Origin: Strongyloides papillosus
Taxonomy: Eukaryota > Nematoda > Chromadorea > Rhabditida > Strongyloididae
Reading direction: 5' to 3'
NCBI GenBank assembly: GCA_005656395.1
Contig: SRSI01000024.1
Location: forward strand, 28,691-92,690
Length of the DNA stretch: 64,000 bases
In this document: positions 54,371 through 64,000 of the stretch, piece by piece
Position numbering within the stretch: position 1 is the stretch's first letter
How the letters are laid out: each line of letters opens with the position of its first letter
Made by a program: the position numbers and the translations under genes
The notes under the pieces: generated by a model
Database searches by the model: none
What the model was told of the DNA's origin: nothing
What the model saw: the letters and a program-made list of their open reading frames with translations, nothing else

Positions 54371-54544
54371 ACATATGAGGAGTTAAAAATTTTTTTTACA
54401 AATAAAAATTTACTTAAGAGATCTAGAAATTATTAAATAACACAGTTGAAAAGATGCACGTTTAAACAACTAATTTAGCAATTTATATTATTGACATTGA
54501 TAATTATAATGTTTTTAGATTATTACACTTATTTGTAACGAAAA

Positions 54545-55650
54545 ATAATAAAAATAAATAACCACATCAAAAACTTAGGTTTTTGTTTTTTAAAGAACTT
54601 TTATATCTTAATATATTATACGCGCACCTAAATGAACAAAATAAATTTTGCGAACTTTAAAAGATGAAAATAAATTTCGCGTACAAAAAAGGATGAAAAT
54701 AAATTTTGATTAATTTTTGTATCACTCATCTGTATAAAAGTAGCGTCGTCTAGTGATTTAGATTATATCGATGACTACTACAAAATTATAAAGACATATA
54801 CGATATAATATTCCATGTAAATAAAAATGCAAATGTAAAATCAACTTAATCATTAATTTGCCAATAGAAATTAAATATTACATGAAATTATATATTATAA
54901 GAAAGGTGTACGAAATCCTCTTAATGCTAATATTGATAGAATTATTGTTTGGTTACTCTATTTTATTAAAATACGACACTCTCATTGTTGTTACAAATAT
55001 ATTTAAATCCATTTTTTATTCCAACAATAGACACATATTCGACATCCTTGAAAAAATAATAATTACACAACTTTGATTTATTAAAACTTTTATGTAAAAA
55101 TATAATATCATATATTCCATGTAATCAGAAACAAAAATATTAAATGTAAATTCTACTTATCAGTGATTTTTTGCAAATGAAAAAATGAAAATAAGTAATA
55201 CACGAATTTATATATTGTAATAAGTTTTCACAATATCTATTCACTACAAATAGGGATAAAATTATTGTATAATTATTATATTTTATTAACATCATACACT
55301 CTTAATATTGTTACAAATATATTAAAATCTGTTTTTCTTTTCAACAATAGAACACGTATTTGTTACCATTAAAATATACTAAAAAATCAAATGAAAAGTG
55401 CACAGCTTCTTTTTAATAATAAACGATAATTAATCTAATTCACTAAACGACGCTACTTTTATACAGATGAGTGATAAAAAAAGAAATCAAAATTTATTTT
55501 CATCCTTTTTAGTACGCGAAATTTATTTTCATCTTTTAAAGTTCGCAAAATTTATTTTGTTCATTTAGGTGCGCTTATAATATATTAAGATATAAAAGTT
55601 CTTTAAAAAACAAAAACCTAAGTTTTTGATGTGGTTATTTATTTATTAGT
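54545..55650. mobile_element. foldback element with arms of about 210 bp and duplicated core
   Basis: The left arm (AATAACCACATCAAAAACTT...AAAAGTAGCGTCGTCTA) is matched by the complement at about 55440-55650. The core holds two diverged tandem copies of about 320 nt (each with TATTCCATGTAA, TTGTTACAAATATATT, CAACAATAGA). The 72-codon frame at 54858-55076 is open only in the first copy, so it is probably not a gene. Confidence 0.6.
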
Positions 55651-58600
55651 TTAAATAAAACTTAGACTTGATTTGGGAGATATTATTGAGTTTAAAACTA
55701 AAACATCAAATCATAGGAAAAATACTTATTTTTTTAAGATTAAATGTTACAACACCTAGTATATTAAACAGATTTGCAATTAAATTAAGCATTAAAACTT
55801 TTCTTACTTTATTAAATTTTATGATAATATATTTATTTTATAGCTTCACTTGTTTTCTAGAATATAATTCAAGATCGTTTTTAAATCTTAAGTTCGATGT
55901 AATGGCCGAGTATTTTTTAGAAGATATAAGAAAATTATGTTTTACTTAAAGAATAATAACAACTACAATATATGGTAACACATCTTCAAGCCTTAGATAG
56001 AGATTAAATCTAAAAACTGATTAGTAAGATAATTTTTGTTAATTTATGCTTCTATGACTTTACAATAATTGAAGCGAATCTTCCATTTGATTGTATTTAT
56101 TTCGAATTATCTGAAATAGTAGGTGGTTTTTTGTTTTTTTCACGAAGTATTTTGAAATATCTCTTGATTTACACGTGTCCATTTACTCAACAAAATTAAA
56201 TAAAGTTATAGAAATTTATATGGGTGTCATTTTTTCCTCAATTTTGTAGAAAAATAGACATACGTCTGCATGAAAACTATAGCAAATTTTTTAATTTTTA
56301 ATATTTTTTACAATATAATGGTATTTGATATCCAAACTTTTTTCTTTAAAATATTCAAAGATTCATTGTTAAAAGTCAATAACAAGTAAGGTTATAAAAC
56401 ATTATGTGTTTTTGTTCATAATAAAAAAGATGTAATATAATTTTTTAGAAATTTTAAATTTTTAACTAAATAATAAAAAGCACATAATTTAATGGTATGA
56501 TTAATTATGACATTTTATAAATTTAAATGCTTATTAGTATTTATTACCAAAATTATATTAATATTTTAAGTTTTATAAATATTTTTGTTTATAAATTACG
56601 GAAAAAAGGCTACTACACAAATATCTATAAATTATAATTGATTTTTAGTTATACTTTTTTTCTAAACATTACAAGAAATTGGAATGTCAAATGAATTTGA
56701 TATTATAAGAAAAATATACATTTAAAAAAAAAGTTATGTTTAATTCTCTAATAAAAAGGTATAGAAATAATGGTACTCATATAAATCTATGTATCTTTCT
56801 TTAAACTCAAGATTAAAAAAAACAGATCTCGAAATATATCATAGAAAACAAGTAAGGCTATCAAATGTATATAATATCATAAAATTTTATATTATATAAT
56901 AGAAGTTTTTATATTCAATAAAATCACGTATCTTTTGAGAACTCCCGTACAATGAAATCATACACTAAATTATCTGCAAAGTATTAACGATGTTATCATG
57001 AACATTTAAAAAAGTGTATCTTTATAAGAACTATTATTTTATTTGTAATATTATATCAACAAAATAGGCAGAATTATTTTTGTAACATAGTTCAAGATTA
57101 ATTATTAAATATTAATTTAAATAAAGCTCTGAAACGTTAAACTTTACTTATTTTTCTATAATAAAAACAACTGTTTTTTATTATTTTAATAAAAAAATTA
57201 AGAGTAAATATATAACTACAATATCTAATTAATAATATTTTATATGATTAAATATTTGTTGCTTTTCATTACCACAAATATGGGTGTTTTTAATAACTTA
57301 TTAGCTTGAGAATTGTTATAAATGTACATTATAAAGTATTCTCAACTTTACTCACAATAGATATCTCATGAAGAATTCTGAATTATGTTGCTGAAAAAAT
57401 TTATATTACTAGATGTGTATAATTTTATAAAAAGTTATTATGTTTAGAAAAAATTACATACTTTAAAAAGTTTAAGAAATCTTAAAAATGTTAGAAAAAA
57501 GTATAAATCATATAAACGTTTATAATTATATTATAAGTAAGTCTCTTTCCACTATCTTGAAAATAATTTAAAGTGAGATTTTAAGCATTCAGATAGATAC
57601 AAGATTATTAAAATAAGTTGACATTAAAAAAAGTTAAACTTTGCCAAATTGTTGCAACTACTTCGTTTACTTCTATTGTATTTAAATTTTTTCTTTGTTT
57701 TATAAATATTTAGAATTATTTGTTGAATAATGAGTATATTCAACATTTGAATGAAGATCATTGCAAATTTTACACGTAATTTTAAAAGTCATTTAAATTT
57801 GTAACTATATGAATTAAAAATTAATGAGCATATAATTACTTAAAAGATATTCATTATGAATAAAATTCAAATACTTATTTTCTTCATAAATTTTTTAGAT
57901 TTCTGCTATTCTTTTCATTAATTTGAAATCATTATTTGATGATTGTTTTTCAATACTTTAATTACTACTAGAATTCGGAATAGGAGTATCTACTTTTTTA
58001 AATATCTTTTAACTGAAACATTCTCTGTTTTCTTTCAGTATTTGATTTAATATTTCCATGCTTTTATTGCTTAGATCATTCCTCTCATTACATAAGTTGC
58101 AAAGAGATGATCTTATTATTTCATTATCATCCACTTCTGTTAACTAGTAAAATGGCAAAAATCTTACCACGAGGTGGTCGCCAGGCATGGGTAAAATTGA
58201 ATGCCTTAGAAACTTAAAAGTAATATCTCGCTTATCACTTTAAATATCCAAGGTCTCAAAAACAAGCTCTTGGAATTCACAAAAGCGTTACTAGACTTTG
58301 ATTGTCATGAAATATTATTATTAAACGAAAGAAGAAACGCAAAAGAACAATTTTCCTTTTGAAAAATCACTGTCTTTACTTACGAGGCACCAAAAATAAA
58401 TATTATATTGGTGTTGATTGGATGATAGCTATAATTTATGAAAACAATTTAATTTCTTACCGACATATAAAACTATCTATAGTAGCAGAAATTTGAAGTA
58501 AAAGTGAAAAAATATAATTTGAGAACCAAGGTTAGAACTCAAATAAAATATAGTCTAAATTTAATACATTAAAAAATGTTTATTATTTGTCTATCTTTGT

Positions 58601-58770
58601 AAAATATTCTATGAATAAAATTAAATCTCATTGTTTTACTATAGTAAATTTAAAAAAATTCTAGATAATTAACTTGATTTTAAAACCATTTACTGTGGTT
58701 CGTGGAAACTCTATTTGCCACAACTGTATTAAAAATAATTAATTAGACAAAATATGCAAAAAAGTCATAA
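55651..58770. other. A+T-rich region without recognisable genes
   Basis: A 93-codon frame at 55668-55949 starts with TTG, has no domain and lies in A+T-rich sequence; I do not call it. Around 58150-58260 is a slightly GC-richer patch without a clear frame. Confidence 0.45.
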
Positions 58771-58772
58771 TA

Positions 58773-59686
58773 TTAGGTTGAGGAATAAATAATGGCCGCA
58801 AATTCTTACTAAAATTTTCCATTGTAAAAAATTAAAATAAATAATTTCATATTAAAGCAGTCTTTATGCAGAAATGTAAGGGGACTTACCCTGATAATAT
58901 TTTGTATATTACCTAAATATATAAATTTATTTTTAAAAAAGTTATGTCCGATTTTTAAAAATGTTGTCAAAAAGAGAATTACGGGTAATTTTCTTACATG
59001 AGTTCAAACTTTGACGTAATAGAGTTGAAGCATATCGAAATATAGTAAATGTAGAGAAGGAAGGGTCAACTTCTGAACGCTTTTTGTGTCGGTGGTTTGA
59101 TAAATTCCAAGGAATTAGTTTTGACCTCAATAATGAAGAGGGTGAAAGAGGACCCTTTACTACCAATACTCAGAATTAATGGAAGATTGTGGAGCTAAAT
59201 CTAAAGCAGTGACCAAGAGAGTTGAAATATATTGATAGAAGCTTGAAAAAATAGATGAAAAACTAAAAAAAATCATCCGGTTTTAAAAAAAAATAACCCA
59301 GTACAATAGAATGACAAGACAAGATGCCATATTTTAAAACTAATTTTAAAAAAATTTTGATGAATTGAAATATGGGACTCTATCTTACCTTCCATACTCA
59401 ATTGATTTTTTCCTTACAATTTTCAATTTGTTTAAGCATTTGGATGCATTTTTAAGAATAGATTGTTTAAGAATCAGGAGTCGGCAGAAAGCGATTTCAG
59501 TGACTTTTATTAGATGCAAAAGTCCTGAATCTTATAAAACGAGGATTCAAAAGCTGTTAGAACGTTGAGAAAAATGTGTAAATTATAACGGATATTATTT
59601 TTATTAATTTACTTAACATAAACTTAAATAAATACTGCCTTAATTCATTTTTTCTATCCGCGGCCATTATTTATTCCTCAACCTAA
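58773..59686 (+). pseudogene. decayed, internally deleted mariner transposon
   Basis: The ends TTAGGTTGAGGAATAAATAA (and TGGCCGC) and the complement at 59686 are perfect or near-perfect inverted repeats of about 27 bp, flanked by TA on both sides. Frame-shifted pieces of mariner transposase are readable on the plus strand: a KRELRVIFLHEF-like start (58960-59000), then STSERxLxxWFDKFQ and a GERGPF-like piece (59060-59160). Near 59365-59580 is the C-terminal part LSYLPYSIDFFLT...RIQKLLER followed by WEKCVN.NGYYF in another frame. The middle, with the catalytic Asp residues, is deleted. It is about 914 bp against about 1.3 kb for an intact element. Not functional. Confidence 0.75.
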
Positions 59687-59688
59687 TA

Positions 59689-62600
59689 TTTGTAGCATGC
59701 AAGTTGAAAGATGAGATTTAATAAAATATTATATATTGGCTATATACATTTTAATATTTATAATCGTTTTGCAATGTTATATTTATATATTTTTAATCTT
59801 CAAAATCTTTAAAACTTTATACAAGGAACTACATATTTTTCTAATGCGTTGGATTTAATAAATTTTCACGGTTATAGACATATAAATTACTTTTTTATTA
59901 GTGAGGAATGTAATTTAAAGTAAAGCCAATTCTGTAAATTTTCTTTTTACTTGTATACCATTATTCATATATTAAATTTTGACCAAAAAAACAAATCTTG
60001 ATTACTATATTTTAACTTTATTTATTAAAAAAAGAAAGCTTTAACTATTTAGCAATTTTTCATTCTTATTTATATTAAAAAATTGCAGTTGTTAATATAA
60101 TAACAATCTTACATCCGAGTGGTGAAAAGAAACACGGATAATATTTCTGAAAAAAAGCATTTTATATGTTTTATCTCAATCTAATAAACATACCATAACA
60201 TTTATCTAATTAAGATTACGTTATCTTTATAATAAATGAAACGATAATATCAAAGTTTAAATTTATTTTCTTTCCTGTTTGTGATAAATGATTTTAAATA
60301 TCAATAACACACAGTATCTATTAGAAAAGTGGATTAATATGAAAATCACAAAATGATGAATACTATCTTATCTAATTCGTATTCTTTATATATTCACTCT
60401 TCAAAAATTGCTTTCCCATGTGATCCATTATTTCTTAAGTTTCTAATATATTTCATTGATATAAAGAAATGTTAATGCATTTATATTTGTTTCAGTAACT
60501 TACGTTTACATGATTAATACTTTTTAATATTCTAAACATTATTTATTTATGGTATAAATAGTCTGTTTTATAATTTGATGTTAAATCATTTTCAATATTA
60601 TCACTTACACAATTTTGAAGTTTTCAGATTAGCATTCAATTTTAAAAATTTTTGCAAAACAAATTAATTGCGTACTGGTAAAAACTATCTAAAATTTCTA
60701 CCTAAAGAGATTTTAAATTCTTAAAATATTCATTAAGTATAAAAAAAGTAGATACCATAAGTTTTTGAAATTTAAAAAACATTTATTATTTTGGATTCGC
60801 ATATAATACTAATGCTATGGTCACAAAATAGCCTTCTGAAAATCTACCTTAACTTTATAGTAAGATAAAACTCTGTGTCACAATATACATGATCACATTT
60901 GTAAACTTTGTTAGAAATACACAGCTTCTTTTCAGTGAATCTTTAGAAATAGTTTCTATTATTAGAATAAAAGAAGTGAAACAATTCTTTAGATACTAAA
61001 CAATTTCTGAAATTTGAAACTTTAGACAATGTAAATACAATATTTATAATTATACAAAAATATGGAGTTTAGAAATAAGTTACTATACTTAATATAAAAA
61101 TTCAATTTATATAAAGTGTTTATAGAGTACAAAGGAATTTTAAAAATTAAATTATTATTATTTTATTATAACATGTAGACACCTCTTCTCCAATGATTTC
61201 TGTTATCATATTTTATAAGGTTTAATTTTTAATAAATTCTATATAATTGTGGTTTCACCTTTCTAATAATAACTGCGCATATTGAATATATAAAGTTTAA
61301 ATAAGTGTGAATTCTATATATGTTGATTAAAAAATGGCTTTAAAATAGGCATGGTGATAAATGGTCATTTTTTAAATGCGGCCCGGATAAAAAAACAAAA
61401 AAATTTTTTTTTGATACTTTGACAACAAATGCCTGATTGTTAAAGCAATTTAACTAGTTTTTTCAATTCTGATAGTACCTATAAGATTTTATCTATATAA
61501 CAAATTTCAACTCTAAATATATTGATTTACAAAGTATTAGTGGTAAATCTTTCAAAGCACATATACATTACATAGTTTTAAAGATAATGTGTGTTAGTAA
61601 AAACTATACTATTTAAAATTAATATAACTTCCTCATTATATCCATTTCTCAATCTTTTTTATTTCAAAATATAATTGTTTAGAGTTTCGTTGTACATTAA
61701 ATTTTTGTTAAAAAGATTTGACCAAAAATAAGACTTATTTTATTGTTGATTATCTCATAAATGCAATTAATAATAAAATTATCTTGCCATAAATAAAAAA
61801 ATTAAGTTCTTACGATAATTAAAAATAGTATTCTAGTAATATTTTTACGTTTTTTTAATAATTTTAAAAGATCTTAACATTTACTACTTTGTTCTTTATT
61901 AGTAAGTTTTTAAAAATTCTAAAAAATCTAAGAAAATTTAATGAGAGTTAAAAATTTTATTTACAGAGGTTTGTTTTTTGATCAGGTACCTTTTCTTATT
62001 ATAAAGAATGTCAAGATTAATAACAAATCAATAAATTGTTTTTTAATATATATTCACGTTGTATTCACAAAGCTAATAGATATTTGGAAAATACAAAATA
62101 AAAAAGAAATATTTAAGAAACAAATAACTATATGTATTAAACATAATTTACATTATTAAGAAATTCTGTTTGATTTCTATTATAACACCATAATATAAAT
62201 TTATTAAGTGGTACTACCCAAAGATTTACCACACGCATATATAAAAATTACATTTAAAATCACAATGTAATATTTATATTTTAGTTGAAATAGTAATATT
62301 TTATGCATTTGAATACATGTAAATATACATACATTGTTCCACGTTGAAAAGTATGAAATTATTCACATTAATCTAGAAATAATAAACTTGCAGTTTATCA
62401 TTTTACCTTTTTTTGAATTTCCAAATTATATAATTAATTATAAGGTATGTAATTTATCTAATTTAAGATGTTAGATCAAATTTAAGCCTTTTGATCAGAT
62501 TTGATTAAATATTTTTGAGCGGAAGGATTTTTGTGTATAATTTTATACAATTAAATTTTCTTTGTATTTATTAGTTAAATAAAGTTCTCATTCTTTAGTT

Positions 62601-64000
62601 AAATGGTATAAATTATTATATTAGTGTAAACTTTCATTTTGATTAATTTATTACAAATTAAATTGGTGGTATTTTTTAATATAATTTTGTATACGTAATA
62701 ATTTTTACGATATTACACATATCTGAAAAACAATTTATTTTTTAATACATTAAAAAAGTAATTTTTGAAAGCCAACATAAAAAAGTCATAAATTGTTTTG
62801 TATAAAATAATTTTTTTATAAGTAATTGATAATTGTATGCTTAAATTTTTTTCAGATATACTAAGACTGAGTAAAAGCATTCAATCTTATCTTGGTAAAT
62901 TGATTAGAAATATTAACTAAATAATTTTTCCATTTAATTTTTTATGTTTAAAATGATACATACTTATTAGTGCTTTATAATTTTCATCAATAACACTTTA
63001 CAAGGATAATTTCGAGATATTACACCTAAAACAAATTGACCCATTAAATGAGAATAGGACATAATATAAAGTATTAAGCATAACAAGCCATTATCGATTT
63101 AATAATTAAAGCATTTTATTGATTGAAATCCATTCATAAAAAAACAAAAATTTAGTCTATATTTTTATGAATCTTTTTTTATATTTCAAATATAAATAAA
63201 CTGATGACCATCTCAATGAAATTTTATATATCTATATATAAAATTCAACTTACTAATTAATTTCAATATATATTATCTTTTTCAACAAGATTAAGTCATG
63301 ACAACATAAACAAATAAATCCACTTAAAATATATAAAATCACCATCAAATTATTCTCTAAAAAAAACTACACAAAGTAATCTATACAAGAATATCCAAAT
63401 ATTCATATTAATAACTTCGATTATTCTACAAAAACAAATGTAATATTATACTCAGTTTGTAGCCAAGATACAGATATATACCATTATTTACCATATATCT
63501 CATATAGAAATCTACATTATAGGCGGAGTTATGATTATTAAAATTTTAGTATAACTGATAAATTTAAGTTAACGTATCTTTGTGATATGGAAAGACAATA
63601 CTTTGACTGTTATTGATTATAAAAAATTCTTATTTTCTATGTATTTCCAAAATATCATGGATATAGAAATCAAAAATTATGTTTTAACAAGGGGAAAGAA
63701 TTATAAATTTTGTCGAAATTTCAATATTTTTTAAGAATTAAAATTCTTGGTAAGTTAATTTTGGATAATGGGGTATTATTATTCTAAAAAAATATCTATC
63801 GAATTAGTATAGTACCATAAACGATAATAAAATTTCAAGAAAGTTATGATTGATCGAATACTATTTTTTTAGACAATGTTTTTTTCAATAAGAAAATGTA
63901 TGACTTTTTAATTTATTATTCGACATCGATAATGTTTTATCAACAAAAGTATTCACATTCTTATCCTACCTTTAAGTATTAGTTGTTCGTATTTCAAGCA
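59689..64000. other. A+T-rich region without recognisable genes
   Basis: No convincing frame, RNA gene or complete element. The frame at 61941-62159 (72 codons) has no features. Near 63770-63860 a stretch resembles the loop-proximal part of the foldback at 31480-31560, perhaps a diverged arm. Confidence 0.5.

Noticed and set aside
54858..55076. 72-codon hydrophobic frame
   Set aside because: Its tandem duplicate in the same foldback is not open, so there is no sign of selection for a protein.
55668..55949. 93-codon frame
   Set aside because: Starts at TTG, no signal, domain or splice context, in A+T-rich non-coding surroundings.
1..64000. tRNA or rRNA genes
   Set aside because: Scanning by eye for B-box-like GGTTCRANNC with a matching acceptor stem and for rRNA cores found none; a covariance-model search would settle this.

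Overview
This window is strongly A+T-rich eukaryotic DNA, and most of it is layered transposable elements. The host looks like a small-intron invertebrate, more likely an ecdysozoan (nematode or arthropod) than anything else. The evidence is Ty3/gypsy-type LTR elements with AGT...ACT ends, a decayed mariner, Helitron-like ends, many foldback elements and MITEs, and four inferred spliceosomal introns of only 37-44 nt. No tRNA, rRNA, CRISPR array or prokaryotic operon was seen. The species cannot be named from the sequence alone.

Layout. The left edge holds the start of a minus-strand coding region (1-326) and a GC-richer upstream stretch. About 1.1-8.6 kb is gene-empty apart from two copies of a MITE family and a second MITE (7994-8631). 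At 8748-9433 lies a two-exon gene for a small secreted protein. From 9959 to 24197 runs a composite LTR element (A) with 4-bp target duplications, inserted into a roughly 190-bp tandem repeat. It encodes a 1429-codon Gag / envelope-like / protease ORF, then a broken reverse transcriptase. It also holds a related LTR remnant, a piece of a dispersed repeat, a complete but defective minus-strand LTR element (B, 20041-23276) and a GC-rich minus-strand two-exon gene of unknown function. 24.6-28.6 kb is nested MITEs, foldbacks and minisatellites.

28561-30684 is a Helitron-like element interrupted by a 649-bp element with 9-bp target duplications and terminal arrays of a 15-16-bp unit. 31057-42125 is one long-TIR foldback element that has received two young, apparently complete LTR elements. 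C (31674-35791) has a 5-bp TSD and a predicted -1 frameshift between gag and pol. D (36591-42081) has a 4-bp TSD, identical 405-bp LTRs and a single 1534-codon gag-pol with AT-hooks. After them come a second secreted-protein gene on the minus strand (42641-43073), a foldback, an inverted pair of Helitron-like copies (45050-48495), a third secreted-protein gene (50221-50750), another MITE, a second copy of the 17-20 kb dispersed repeat, a foldback and a decayed mariner (58773-59686). The last 4.3 kb shows nothing I can support.

The host genes that stand out are the three small secreted proteins. They are scattered over 42 kb and both strands, and share a signal peptide, an IPDDC motif, cysteines, tiny phase-1 introns and a conserved leader of about 60 nt before the ATG. 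They look like an expanding, fast-evolving secreted family whose copies are spread within a transposon-rich region. The other strong observation is the envelope-like module (hydrophobic leader, cysteine/N-glycosylation region, long coiled coil, membrane segment) placed between Gag and protease in element A.
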